Source: Candidatus Gracilibacteria bacterium GN02-872
Lineage (GTDB): Bacteria; Patescibacteriota; Gracilibacteria; BD1-5; UBA6164
Assembly (NCBI GenBank): GCA_003260325.1
Contig: MOLU01000002.1
Span: 1 to 64,000, forward strand
Length of the DNA stretch: 64,000 nucleotides
Direction: 5' to 3'
The notes below the pieces were generated by a model that was not told where the DNA came from, did not search any database, and worked only from the letters and a program-made list of their open reading frames with translations. The translations under genes were made by a program, and so were the position numbers. Each line of letters begins with the position of its first letter. The first letter of the stretch is position 1. Shown here piece after piece: positions 52,716 to 64,000 of the stretch.

Positions 52716-53034
52716 AATATCAATATTTTTTCGATACACTATTAGTAAATGTACTTTTACTTTTTATTTATCATATTGACAAAAAATTATAAGATATTCT
52801 TGATGATGTAAGGAATTAGTAGTAGCTTGAAGTTGAGACTTACTTTTGTGATATATTTCTTGATTTGTAGCTCAATCTTTTGATTTATTAAAATCTATAG
52901 AAATTTCTATTGATTTAAGGGAAAAATCATCTAAATATTATATAGGAAAAACAAATGATATAATAGCTTTACCTTCAGATATAGTTGAAAATACAAGATT
53001 TGTTATTAATAATTTAATTAAAAAATATGAATAA
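52708..53034 (+). CDS. Ribokinase-like/NAD(P)HX-dehydratase-like C-terminal fragment
   Basis: 108 residues. The centre, KELVVAGSGDLLLGYISGFVAQ, matches the anion-hole motif GxGDxLxGxxxxxxAQ of NAD(P)H-hydrate dehydratases and related kinases; the preceding 35 residues are strands. The family is normally about 270 residues, so this is only the ATP-binding end. It overlaps both neighbours (8 bases each side), which speaks against a random pseudogene. Function in the cassette is unknown. Confidence 0.5.
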
Positions 53035-53803
53035 ATTTTATAGACAAGTTTTTAAATATAAATGAATTTTAATAACTTTTTGGTCAAAAGAAAAATCATT
53101 AAAAAATATAGAAAAAATTTTTATAATGTGTTATTGAAACCCATCTCATCCATTTGATCATAATCCTCAAAACCTTTATAATTTTTTTAAAAAAAATTTT
53201 TTACTTGTATTTTTTGATTATAAATGAACTTTCTGAAGTGATTGAATTTGTACTTTTGATAATGCTGTTGAAAGTGTCTTTGAAGTTATAGAATTTATAA
53301 AAAAATGAGAAGCTGTAAACATTAGAAATAATCAAGAAGTAATTTGGGAAAATAAAGAAAAAATTCTAGTTTGAGCAAGTTATTGATGAAGTGTTTGTCT
53401 ATGTGTTTGAGCAAAATCAGATGACATAGAGAAAATTATTTCACTTAATCCAGTTATAAGCTGGAAAGATTTTGATAAAAAAAATTTGGAAAATACTTAT
53501 AATTTTTTGCAAAATGTTTATAATAACTTTTGGAGATGTGATCAGAAAAGCTTAGAAAATTTTAAAAATTGAAAAATAAATTTAAACCCTGTAGATTTTT
53601 TAGAATATTTTGAAAATAAAGAAATTTTACTAATCCAAGATAAAAATGATGATCAGATTGATTCTTTATCTGTAGAAAATTTTTATAAAAATCTAAATTC
53701 AAAAAGGAAAAAAATTTATTTTGAAAATAAAAAAAGACATATTTTGCTCCACAATTTATCTGAAAAAGATATTTTTGAAAATATTTTAGCATTTATTAAT
53801 TAA
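53027..53803 (+). CDS. Alpha/beta hydrolase fold protein
   Basis: 258 residues. Oxyanion region IMCYGNPSHPFDH, FFDYKGTFGSDG, nucleophile elbow LVGASYGGSVCL (Ser near residue 124), acid in LLIQDKNDDQI, and His in KKRHILLH. The triad is therefore in the right order for a hydrolase or peptidase. The substrate is unknown; in this cassette it might process or detoxify the peptide. It overlaps the upstream gene by 8 bases. Confidence 0.72.
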
Positions 53804-53813
53804 TTTTATTTTT

Positions 53814-54671
53814 ATGAAAAATAATTATAAAAAACTGGAAATTTTTTTTGATATAAAGGATATTAATATTATAAATTATGAAAACTTTTTTGATTTTTTT
53901 AAAAAAATAGCTTGTTTATGAAATAATAAAGAAAAAGAAGAATTAAATTTGTTATTAAAAAATTTTTTAAAAGAAACCTATGATAAGGATTATAATTTTT
54001 CAGAAAAAAATTTAAATTGATTAGATTTATCTTGACTAGATTTAAGTTATAGTAATTTTAATCGTTCTTCATTATGATGAACAAAATTAAAAAATTGTAA
54101 TTTAGAAAAAAGCTCTTTTGTTTGTCCTTTAACTGAAAGAGCTGATTTTTCAGGTTCTAATATGAATTGAATTTATGCTCACTCTACATTTTTTTCAGTT
54201 GCTAATTTATCAAACTGTGAAATAAATTTTTCAATAGACATGACAGGGTCATTATTTCACTGATGTAATTTAGAAAATACTTCTTTTATTTGAACAAATC
54301 TATCTTGAACAAATTTTTATCAATGTAAATTTAATTCAGTAAATTTTGAAAACGCTAATTTATATGAATGTAGCTTTATTGAAAGTACTTGAGAAAAAAT
54401 ATTGTTTAATAATTCTAATCTAAATTATTCTTATTTCTCAAAAAATAAATTTAATTATTCTAATTTTATGAATTCTAATTTAGTATATTGAAATTTTGTT
54501 TCTAATATATTAAAAAATTCTAATTTTAATAATATAAAATGAACTTGAATAAGTTTTAAAAAAGATATTTTAGATTTTTCTGATTTTTCTTTTTCAGATA
54601 TTTGAAAATCTACTTTTTTAAATTTATCTTTAAATAATACAATTTTTGAATTATCAAATATTGAATATTAA
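53814..54671 (+). CDS. Pentapeptide-repeat protein
   Basis: 285 residues. After a helical N-terminal part (1-55) the protein is a run of A(D/N)LxX-type pentapeptides (LNGLDLSGLDLSYSNF, ADFSGSNMNG, ANLSNCEINF, CNLENTSFIG, VNFENANLYE, NNSNLNYSYF), forming a right-handed beta helix. Such folds in Qnr, MfpA and McbG bind gyrase and protect it from inhibitors, McbG being the immunity protein for microcin B17. Placing this next to a Cys/Gly/Ser peptide suggests immunity, but most pentapeptide proteins have other or unknown roles. Confidence 0.8.
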
Positions 54672-54792
54672 AAATAAAATCTTGTTGAATAAGTGAAATA
54701 ATTTATTCAAAAGAAAAATTTGAAAAAATATATACTTGGAAGATAAAAGATTTTATGAATTCAAATAATATTATTTATTAAAATATAAAAAT

Positions 54793-55290
54793 ATGCAAGA
54801 AATAGAAGTAAAAATACTTGAAATAGATAAAAATTGCTTAATTAAAAAATTAAAAAATATTTGAGCTAAAAAAGTTTTTGATTCAAAAATAGAAGCATTT
54901 TTTTATAAAAATAAAGATTGAAAAAAGATAAGATTAAGAAAAACAAAATATTGATTTAATATGAATTTTAAAGAAAAAATAGAAAATAAAAATTTTTTAG
55001 AAAATATTGAATTTGAGGTTAACTTTGATAATTTTGAGCAAATGGAAAAAATTTTAAATTGAATTTGATTTGAAAAATATTGATATTCTTTAAAAAATAG
55101 AGTTAGTTTTTCTTTAAATAATGAAATAATTTTTGATTTTGATAAATATGAAAATATTCCAGATTTAATAGAAATAGAAGCTAAAAATGAGGAATTAGTA
55201 AAAAAATGATTAGAAATTTTAGGTTATGATTTGAAAGATACAGTTATTTTAACAGAGAGAGGATTAAAAGAAAAATATTTTAAAAAATAA
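54793..55290 (+). CDS. CYTH domain protein (class IV adenylate cyclase/ThTPase family)
   Basis: 165 residues. Starts MQEIEVKILEID (ExExK metal/phosphate motif), then KKIRLRKTKYG, NFKEKIENK, NNEIIFDFDKYENIPDLIEIEAKNEEL and RGLKEKYF, all strands of the triphosphate tunnel. It may hydrolyse inorganic triphosphate or make cAMP; the latter would link to the cNMP-binding protein at 34666, which is only an inference. It is 121 bases after the cassette. Confidence 0.85.
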
Positions 55291-55300
55291 TTTAAAAACA

Positions 55301-55332
55301 AAAAACTCTGAAAAATTTTTTCAGAGTTTTTT
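55301..55332. terminator. Bidirectional terminator
   Basis: AAAAACTCTGA / TCAGAGTTTTT with loop AAAATTTTT. Confidence 0.8.
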
Positions 55333-56512
55333 ATTTCACTATTTCTCAAGGCATCGTAAAAGTTCAACTCTCAATTATTCTTCATGGCATTGTCATCGTT
55401 TTTATCGCAGTTTTTACATTGTCTCAAATAATCACTCAAAGTTTTCTTCTTTTTGTATCAATAAGTTCTCACTTTACCATTACTTTGATGTTTTCGTTAT
55501 CGTGTCTCAAATTTGCAGAAATAAATCATCATCAGATATTTACATGGTTTCAGATAATACTATCTCAAATATAGCTTAAATGGGCCACATTTGTATTGTC
55601 TCAAATTGCACTATTTTTTATTTCAACAGCATTTCAAATTTTACAGTTTTCTCAAATAACTGTTTCTCATCTCAAATATGCATTTGGTCAAATTACTGAG
55701 TTTTTTCCTATAAACACATTTCCTTCAATGCTAGTTCCAGATTTCAAAATTGCTCATTTTTCCAAAATAATATTTCATTTAATTGTTACTCATTTTTCGA
55801 TTTCTCATTCAATTTCAGATTCATCTAATTTTTTCAAAAAATGACTATTTGCATCAAGAATATCCCAACAATATCAAACATCTATAAATTCTTTTTCCAT
55901 TTCTATAATTTTGAATTTATGCTCAGCAATAAAGAAATTTATTGCATCAGTTATTTCGTATTCTCATCTTTTAGAAATTTTTATTCTATCAACAATTCTA
56001 AATATTTCACTGCTAACTTTGTAAACTCAAACATTTGCTAAATCTCAGATAAAAGTTTCAGGTTTTTCAATTACTTCTTTTGCAAATCATTTTTCATCTA
56101 CTTTGAAAATCCCATATTTTTCAGGTTCTTTTACTTTTTTTGCTAAAGCTCAGTATCAATCAAGCTCAAGTATTTTTTTCAAATCTTTTTTTGGAAATAT
56201 TGAATCCCCATTTAAAATAATTACATCTTTTTTTATGTCTTCCATTCACATAATTGCTCAAGCTGTTCCTGGTTTATCAGATTGTTCTCTATAGCTTACT
56301 TTTACTTTTTTGTATTCATCTCAAATTGCTTTTTTTACTTCATCAGCTTTATATTTTACGACGATTATTATTTCAGAAACATATTTATAAATATGCTCTA
56401 AGTTATGCTCTATAATTGTTTTTCAAAAAATTTTTATAATTGGTTTTGGAATTGTGTTAGTCAATGGTCTTAGACGTTTTCACTCTCCAGCAGCTAAAAT
56501 AATTGCTTTCAT
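55331..56512 (-). CDS. Bifunctional sugar-1-phosphate nucleotidyltransferase / left-handed beta helix (GlmU-like)
   Basis: 393 residues. N-terminal pyrophosphorylase: [30 protein letters not shown] (residues 1-30), IILNGDSIF (metal Asp), GYGALAKKV, KRGEYEITDAI. The C-terminal hexapeptide repeats (about 245-393) include IKGNIILEKGAILK and [35 protein letters not shown], ending MPGEIVK. GlmU makes UDP-GlcNAc; the RLRPLT start is also used by glucose-1-phosphate thymidylyl- and guanylyltransferases, so the sugar is not certain. Confidence 0.85.
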
Positions 56513-56587
56513 AAAATAAAAATTATTTTTTAAAGTAAAAATTGTACTTTTATTTTACGCTTTTCCTTTTTTTTTGCAAATAAAAAT

Positions 56588-57559
56588 TTATTTATTATAA
56601 ACTTTTTCTGTTTCTTTTAAAAGCTCAGAAATATTTTTAAAAAATATATAATTATCTATTACATCTTTTTTTATATTTAATCACTCGATTTTTCCCATCA
56701 AATCAACTTTTATAACAAATTTATTTTTTTCAAATTTCATTTGACAATTAGAGTCAATTTTTTCACAAAATTTTAAAATATTTTTTTGATAAAAATCACT
56801 AAATTTATTTTCAAATTTGTAACTTTCATAATTTGTAAATTGTTCGTTTCTAAAGCTAAAAATTACTAAATAAGTTAAGATTATTCAAATAAAAATCAAA
56901 AAAGGTAAAAGCTTCCATATGCTTATAAATTGATTTTTAATTTCTATATAAATTATTATTAAATAGAGTAAAACAAGTAAACAAGAAAATATTTTTAGAG
57001 AAATATTTTTTATTTTTGAGTACGAATTTGGTAAAATTATGATTATTGGATAAGAAAAACTAAAATTATTTTTAAAAAAAGTCGTAATAGTCAAAATATT
57101 TTGCTTATCATTTTTCTTAAACTTCACTATTTCATTTCAACTACTTTTGTATTTATCGTGTTTTAATGTAAAAGAGTTTATAATTCAGTCAGTTTTCCAA
57201 GAAGGAATGTGATTAAAATAAAACTTATTTCATAGATTTTCTTCAATTTTATTGAGAATTTCATATTTGTTTCTGTAATTCATTTTTTTTATCGGTCCAT
57301 CATAAATTATTATCAAAATTGGTAAAAAAATAATCGGGAAAAAAGAAAAATTTATCTCAAAAAATCCTTTATAGTAAAGAAAATAAAGTACAGTTGCCAA
57401 AATTATAAGTCAGTAAAAACTAAAAATAAAAATATTACTTTTCAAAGACGCAAAAAAAATTAACTTTTTTATTGGTTTTTCTTTAAAAGTTCTTTTTATT
57501 TTTGTTATTTCAAAATCAGTATTTACTCAGTTTTTTCTTAAGTATTTTTCTATGTTCAT
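56588..57559 (-). CDS. Membrane protein of unknown function
   Basis: 323 residues. Two pairs of membrane helices (about 41-60/68-86 and 190-208/214-236) with soluble stretches between and after; the stretch from about 90 to 180 (YEILNKIEENLGNKFYFNHIPSW) resembles the layout of DUF3137-type proteins, but the match is weak. It has no catalytic motif. It lies 75 bases before the nucleotidyltransferase on the same strand and is divergent from gyrA. Confidence 0.6.
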
Positions 57560-57644
57560 AAGATTTTAAAAACTTTTATTTTATAAAATTTTATCACAAA
57601 TTTACAAAATAAACAATTTTTTAACATTAAATACATAAAAACTC

Positions 57645-57672
57645 TTGATTATTAAGCAAAAACGACTATAAT
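57645..57672 (+). promoter_or_regulatory. Promoter of gyrA
   Basis: TTGATT, 16 bp, TATAAT, 37 bases before the ATG. Confidence 0.65.
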
Positions 57673-57708
57673 GAGAAAGATACTTTAATCCTTAAGAAAA
57701 ATAAATTT

Positions 57709-60243
57709 ATGTCTGAAAATAATAACGAAGAATTGGAACTTGATGATGAAAAAGACTGACAATTGATTTTGGATTGAACTGAAAAAGTAACTTACTCTTG
57801 AGATGAGGAGAGAAACATAAAGGCAGAAATGGAGGATTGCTACATTGATTATGCGATGAGTGTAATCATTTCTAGAGCTTTGCCTGACATAAGAGACTGA
57901 ATGAAACCTGTTCATAGAAGGATTTTGTATTCTATGTATGAACAATGATTGAAATCAAACGCAAAATTTAGGAAATCAGCAAAAGTAGTCTGAGATGTAC
58001 TTGCAAACTATCATCCACACTGAGATAGTTCTGTTTATGAAGCTATGGTTCGTATGGCTCAGGATTTTTCGCTTAGATATCCTCTTGTTCAAGGTCAGTG
58101 AAATTTTGGTTCTATGGATTGAGACTGAGCTGCTGCTTATAGATATACAGAGGCTAGAATGGCAAAAATAGCAGAATATTTGCTTTCGGATATAGAAAAA
58201 GAAACAGTTGATTTTAGACCAAACTTTGATAACACAAGAATGGAACCATCTGTTTTTCCTACTAGAATTCCAAATCTTCTTTTAAACTGAGTGATGTGAA
58301 TCGCAGTTTGAATGGCAACAAATATTCCTCCACACAATTTAAATGAGCTTTTAGATGCAACAGATTTTTTACTTCACTCAGAAAATATTGAGGAAGTGAC
58401 TATTTCTGATTTAATGAATTATGTAAAGTGACCAGATTTTCCAACTTGATGAATTATTTATGATAATGATGCTATTTTAAATGCTTATTCTACAGGAAGA
58501 GGCTCTATAATAGTTAGATGAGTTGCTTCTATAGAAGAATGAAAAAAATGAAGAAATATTATTCATATTTCAGAAATACCTTATGGTCTAAACAAAGCTG
58601 TTTTTGTAGAAAAAATTGCAGATTTAGTTAGAGATAAAAAAATAGTTTGAATAGCTGAACTTAGAGATGAATCAAGCTGAGATTCTGTTAGAATTATTAT
58701 TGAATTGAAAAAAGATGCATTTCCTAAAAAAATATTAAATCAGCTTTATAAACTTACTCCTCTTCAAACAAGCTTCAGCTTAAATATGGTTTGACTTGAT
58801 GAAAGGGGACAACAACCTAGATTAAATAATTTAAAAGATTTACTTTTATCTTTTGTAAATCATAGAAAAGAAGTTGTTGAGAGAAGAACAATTTATGATT
58901 TAAAAGTTGCTGAAGCTAGAGCTCATATTTTAGAATGATTAAAAATTGCTCTTGATAATATTGATGAAGTTATAAGGGTTATCAGAAACAGTTATGATGA
59001 TGCAGAAGATCAATTGATGAAACACTTTGATTTGACTAGAATTCAAGCTGAAGCAATTGTTGAGATGAGGCTTAAGAGATTGCAATGACTTGAAAAAGAA
59101 AAACTTGAGGCTGAACTACAAGAAAAACTTATTTTAATTGATGATTTGAAGGATATTTTAGCAAAACCTGAGAGAATAGTTTCTATCGTTTCTGATGAGC
59201 TAAAAGAAGTAAGAGAAATATTTTGAGATGAAAGAAGAACAAAAGTAAATCCTTGAAAAATATGAGAATTTAATCCAAAAGATACTATTCCAAATGAAGA
59301 TATTTTTGTAGTCTATTCTAAAAATAGCTATATCAAGAGAATAAAATCAGATAGTTTCAGAACTCAAAAAAGATGATGAAGATGAGTAATAACTTGAGCA
59401 AAAGAAGATGATGAAATTAAATTGATTATTCCAACTAGGAACCATAATGATTTGCTTTATTTTACAACAAAATGAAGAGTTTTTACTTTACCAGCTTATG
59501 AAATTCCAGAGACAGCCAGAACAGCAAAATGACAACCAGTTATAAACTTAATTTGATTGCAGAAAGATGAAGAAGTTGCAGCTATTATGGATATAACTGA
59601 AGAAAAAGGGAAATATCTATTTTTTGTAACAAATTTATGAACTGTTAAGAAATTAGAAATCTCAGAAATGAAAAATATCAGGTCAAATTGATTAAAAGTT
59701 CTTTGAGTTAAAGATGATGATGAGCTAACTTGGGTGAAAACTACAACTTGAAATGATAGCATTTTTATCGCAACAAAAGACTGAAAAGCTATTAGATTTG
59801 ATGAAAATGATGTGAGACCAATGGGAAGAACAGCATTTTGAGTGAGGTGAATAAAGCTAAAAGAATGAGATAATGTTATTGAAGTTGCTGTTATGCAGGA
59901 AAATGATAAATATATTTTGACATTGACTGAAAAATGATACTGAAAACTTTCTGAAGTTGAAGAATATAAAAATCAAAACAGATGAGGTTCAGGAGCAAAA
60001 GCGATGGCAATAACAAATAAAACTTGAAAAATGGTTTGAGCAACTATTTTGAGTGAAGAAGATAGAGAAAATAGTGACGTAATCCTTATTTCAAAGCTTT
60101 GACAAACTATAAGAGTGAATCTAAAATGAATTAGAAATACTTCAAAGGTAACACAATGAGTTATTTTAACAAAACTTAAAGAAGATTGAGATCAAATAGT
60201 TTGAGCTTCAATTGTCAAAGAATCTGAAATAGAAGAAGAATAA
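57709..60243 (+). CDS. gyrA: DNA gyrase subunit A
   Basis: 844 residues. [21 protein letters not shown], then [17 protein letters not shown] (QRDR near residues 102-117; Ser at the position of S83 and Glu at D87, the sensitive Gram-positive pattern), and the catalytic Tyr in AYRYTEARM near 145. The GyrA box is QKRGGRG near residue 552, which identifies gyrase rather than topoisomerase IV; beta-pinwheel blades follow. The acidic tail ends ESEIEEE. gyrB is not in the window. Confidence 0.97.
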
Positions 60244-60277
60244 AAAATTATTCCTAAAATCTAGGAATAATTTTTTT
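60244..60277. terminator. Bidirectional terminator
   Basis: AAAAATTATTCCTA / TAGGAATAATTTTT with loop; it includes the end of the minus-strand gene. Confidence 0.8.
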
Positions 60278-63200
60278 CGTTTTTGCTTCATTCTTTCAAA
60301 GCTCTTTCAAATGCTTCTTGTCTGAAACCAAAAGCATCTCATTTTTGCATAAATTTATTTATAAATACTGATTCTAATCTAGTCTCTCAATAACTATTTA
60401 TTTGTCTTTCTTTTCAAGTAATTTCTCTTCAGTTTATCTTTTCTATTTCATTTAAGAAAATATTTAACTTCAAATCAGGTTTCATTGGTTTTTCTCAAAT
60501 AGAAGATAAAATTGCATTAAAAAATATTTTTATTTCTCTTTCATCTAAGAAGTCTCAATCTTTTCTGTCAAATTGTAATCCAAAAGTATTTTCTACAGAT
60601 TTAAAAATATTTTCCCTCAAATTCCAAAGTTTTGAAAGTCAAATTTTTTCTAAACTATCGTACAAATTTACTATATTTTTTGCAATTTCTGGATTTGATT
60701 TCATCATATTTTTTTCTTGCTGCGAAAGCTTTATTTCGTTTCCAGCTTTGTCTTTCATCATTCATTTGTTTGTATCAACAACAATTCAAGAATTTGCCAT
60801 AAATAAACCATCTTTAAATACTCAGTTTTGAGCTATTTCACTTATTCATATTTCCTTTGCATTTATGACTTCTCATTTTGCATCTACTAAAGGAATATTT
60901 TTTTCCTTAGCAAATTCACGGAAACTTCATTTGTATCAACTATTTATATAGTTGATATATTCTTTTGTATTATTTCTTGCTACTGTTACTTCTTCTTTTC
61001 TATCACTTAACTTAATTCAAGTAAGCAAACTTTCAATTATTTCTTTTTTCTCTTTTTCAGATTTATCTTTATATTTTTCATTTACAAATTTTTCTACAGA
61101 TTTTCTTTTTTCTTTCTCTCCAAATTTTTTTCCTTTGTTTTCTGCTTCATATTCCTCTTCTGCTTTAGCTATCACTTCTTGAAGTTCATTTTGATCTTTA
61201 TTAGTAACTCACGATCTTTCTAAAACTTTTTTATTTTCTTCTATTTTTTGATTTAAATCACCTTCAACAAACTTAAAAATATCTTTCATTACTTGTGTTT
61301 GGATTTCTACTAATTTTAAATCATTTCCATCATTAAGCTTTTGTCTCAATATTTTTGATACTTCTCTTGTGATATCATCAGCACCACTATCATTCTTTTT
61401 AATAATTTCTACTATTTGTTCTACATCTTTTTCATCTAATCAATATTTTTTTAAACTTTCAGTAAGTTCAGCTTTATTGTTATCAAATTTTTCTTTTATC
61501 TTTTCTGAATTGTTTCACTTTAATCAATCTTTTATCAATTTTGCTTCAGTAAATCACGCTGTGTTTTGAATCAAACTTGTTATTTCATCAAAAACCTGTT
61601 TATCTTTTCAACTAAATGTACCAATTTGATCAATACTTTGTACTGCAAGTATTGCTAGATTTTCTATTTCATCAGGTTTTAATAATCAAGATTTTATAAT
61701 TTCTTGTCATCAAGCATATTTTTCTTTTAGTTTAGATAAAATAGTTATAGTTGTATGTATATTACTATTTAAATCAAACACATCAGATACTTTTATACTC
61801 TTATTTCTAAATTCATTTTCAAAATGATTATTATCTATTATAAAATTAATATATTCTTTTTCATTATTTTTAATATTATTTGTAGTGTTTTTTAATATAT
61901 CTATTATTTTTATACCACCTTTTTTTTCAATATTGTTTTTAGAAGCAACAATTATTTTTATAATTGTTATATTTTTAGGTCAATAAAGAAGCTTTTTTAC
62001 ATTGTTATCATTAAATTTATCTACTCAAATTATGTTAACTATTACATTGAAAAATGCTGTTGCTTTACTTGATAAGTCTTCTTTAGAACTATTTATATTT
62101 CTCAATATATATTCTACAACAAGGTTTTGATTTTCTATTATTTTATCATGATTTGAAGCAATACTATCTAAATTTTTTTCAAAATCTGCATTTATTCTAT
62201 CATCTTTACTATCTCATAAAACAGCCCTACTTATTTCTATAAATTCTGTATTTTGTCCTATTATTTCTTTAAATTTATTATTTTCTTTGATAAATCAAAA
62301 CTTTTTTTGTATAAGTTCAGTGTTTCAAGCTATTTCTATATTTATTTTCCTGAATAAATCTATTAAATCATTATCTCAAGCTCATTCTTTTACAAATCTG
62401 TTGAATAAGGATTTTAAGTCAACAACTTGTGTAAATTTATTATTTACAGAGATTTTTTTAAATGATTCAGGATTTATTTTTACTTGCTCTGTTTGGACTA
62501 ATTGAGTAAGTATTTCTGGATTTACTCTATTTATTTCTATAGGGTATTTTTTACTATAATTTATAACTTTGTTTAAATTTGCTCCATCTAAATTTTTTTC
62601 AAATAAAAGATATGCTTCAAATTCACTTGGTCATATATTTTCTGAATTTTTAAAATTGTCAATAACTTTTGACTTTGTGTTTTCTACTCATTTTATATTA
62701 CTTGTTAAATTTGTTTTTCTTTCATTTTCTATATTTTCCTGAATCTTATTATTTTGCTTATCAAGATCTTTTATATTTCTTATCTCTCATTTTTTCTTTC
62801 AAAAAGGCATAATTGATGATAATATATTCAATCATTTATTTATTGTATCTTTTACATCTTTTTCAACTTCTCAACCAATTATTTTTCAATTTTTATCAAA
62901 TTTAAGAATTTTTACACCATAACCTTCTTCATCTTTTACCTTAAGAACACGTAATTGTACTTCTGAATCTTGAATATTTTCTGCTTTGACAAGTTCATCA
63001 ATTTTATTTATCAACTTGTTTTGCATATCAAGTATTTCCTCTTTACTATCAACAGAACTTAAATTTCCGTCTCAAACAGTATTCCATCTTTTTTCTATAT
63101 CACTAAAATTTCTATTTGTATAGTTTAGCAAAGCTAGAGCTTTTTCTAAAGTTAAATTATTACTTTGTGCATCTAAATTATATAAATCTTTGATTTCATC

Positions 63201-63932
63201 AGATCAGTCTTGTTTGTAGTCTCTTTGTTTTGTATAATTTATCCTTGAGATCATATCATTTATCTCAAGCTTTACTCATAGTAAGTCATTTTCTCTTGCT
63301 TCTCAGTTTGTTTTAATTCAATCAATTATTTTAAATATTTTTTCTACTTTTCAACTTAAAAATGGTTCATTTTTTAATTCTTCTGAAAAATTTGAAATAT
63401 CTTTTAGTCAATATTCTTTAGATAATATTTTTTCTATTTCTCAAGTTGAATTTGCTATTTCTTTTACTACTTTTGAACTTTCTAAGTCTCAATTTTTTTC
63501 AAAATCTTTTCAGATTTCTTTTATTTCTTGTATTTTTTTAGAATCATTTTTGTTTTCAACTGTTTCATTATTTCTGACATTTTTTACATCATCTCTCATA
63601 GAATTGATTGTTTGATTTGCTTTTGAGGCTGTATTTCTAGCGACTTCTTGAATTGTAGCTTCAGATTTGATTTCAACTAAAGTCAGTAAAAAATCGATTT
63701 GTTTCTCCAAATCATCTAGTTTTTGTAAATGTTGCTCTATTTTTGATTCAGTTATTGAAAGATTTCAGTCTTGGTTTATATCTGCCAATTCAGATTTTTC
63801 TTTTTCATCAAAAACTAAATATTTTTTTGAATTTTCAATTTTATTTTGAACACTTTGTTGTAATTCTTTTAATTGTTCAGGAGTTATATTTCATAAATCC
63901 TCTTTTAGCTCTTTTTTTAACTCTACATTCAT
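60261..63932 (-). CDS. Very large coiled-coil protein with EF-hand loop
   Basis: 1223 residues without signal peptide or membrane helix. It is almost all charged helix (Lys/Glu/Asn rich). One canonical EF-hand loop DINQDGNLSITE is at residues 51-62. The middle has a basic hydrophobic turn (LNILSSIMPFGKKGEI) and the C-terminal quarter has GIVVDTNKGMMKDKAG and KIGLSKLWNLRENIFKS. Such giant helical proteins are common in Gracilibacteria-like genomes and not characterised. It begins 8 bases after the partial gene upstream, whose tail is also Glu/Lys rich, so the two may form one transcript. Confidence 0.75.
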
Positions 63933-63939
63933 AATTTTT

Positions 63940-64000
63940 CTAAAAATTAAATAAATTTTCTAATTCCTTTTCTTCTTGTTCTTTTTCTTTTTTTTCTAAG
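63940..64000 (-). CDS. C-terminal end of a further gene (partial)
   Basis: The visible 19 residues read KEKEQEEKELENLFNF before TAG and are part of a charged helix. The rest lies beyond the right edge. Confidence 0.5.
   Translation of the reverse strand, partial: LEKKEKEQEEKELENLFNF

Noticed and set aside
54680..54710. Terminator after the pentapeptide gene
   Set aside because: An inverted repeat TTGAATAA/TTATTCAA exists but no T tract follows it, so termination is not supported.
1..64000. Many short ORFs when UGA is taken as stop
   Set aside because: They are pieces or shadows of longer genes; with UGA as glycine the true frames are continuous and match known families.
1..64000. Insertion sequences, prophage or CRISPR array
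   Set aside because: No transposase, integrase, phage structural gene, cas gene or regularly spaced repeat was seen on either strand.

Overview
The window is a very AT-rich, gene-dense chromosome segment that reads sensibly only if UGA is glycine (translation table 25). In almost every gene UGA sits at invariant glycines, for example both glycines of the SecA GEGKT loop, IF-2 GHVDHGKT, RNase HII DEAGRGP and the guanylate kinase P-loop. The matching decoder, a tRNA with anticodon UCA, is encoded at 26970-27048 (minus). Together with small single-copy operons, PrgI/TraC-type secretion genes, SLH/PKD surface proteins and long hypothetical proteins, this points to Patescibacteria (CPR) of the Absconditabacteria (SR1) / Gracilibacteria (BD1-5, GN02) group. 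Which of the two cannot be settled from this window.

Layout. 1-2085 (minus): ybeY followed by a type IV secretion-like set (PrgI, TraC, VirB2-like pilin, a partial gene). 2086-2498: a promoter-hairpin-terminator unit that looks like a structured ncRNA. 2499-9165: type IV pilin-like gene, AMMECR1, lspA, mtaB, tRNA-Gln, an RNase HII-QueH fusion, a T4-endonuclease-V-like UV glycosylase. 9230-14602: rmuC, ruvA, a lipoprotein, secA. 14685-26832: surface/secretion region with PKD and SLH proteins, a VirD4/HerA-like ATPase, lipoproteins and one gene (20483-21175) that uses the ordinary code. 26970-38730: tRNA-Gly(UCA), rsmE, GIY-YIG, AGOG, a MurF-like ligase, Fur-like regulator, peroxiredoxin, glycosyltransferase, Nudix and cNMP proteins with decayed copies, FecR-like protein, gmk, trmD. 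38759-44356: trigger factor, KH/R3H protein, infB. 46130-51617: infA-rpmJ-rpsM-rpsK-rpsD-rpoA-rplQ-rplM-rpsI-rpsL-rpsG-rpmA. 51725-55290: an accessory cassette with a small Cys/Gly-rich peptide, a C39-like protease, a kinase-like fragment, an alpha/beta hydrolase and a pentapeptide-repeat protein, then a CYTH protein. 55331-64000: sugar-nucleotide transferase, gyrA, a 1223-residue coiled-coil protein.

How it fits together. Housekeeping genes for translation, protein export (SecA, LspA, trigger factor) and DNA repair alternate with envelope genes plausibly used in surface attachment to a host cell. The two most unusual parts are the 51.7-54.7 kb cassette, which has the make-up of a ribosomally made, post-translationally processed peptide (RiPP/bacteriocin-like) system with a possible gyrase-protecting pentapeptide protein, and the standard-code secreted cysteine-protease-like gene at 20.5 kb, which looks like recent transfer from a non-recoded organism.

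Many genes start behind the same promoter form, TTGAYT/TTGNNN - 16 bp - TATAAT. Convergent genes often share one bidirectional hairpin terminator, and several of these hairpins contain stop codons.
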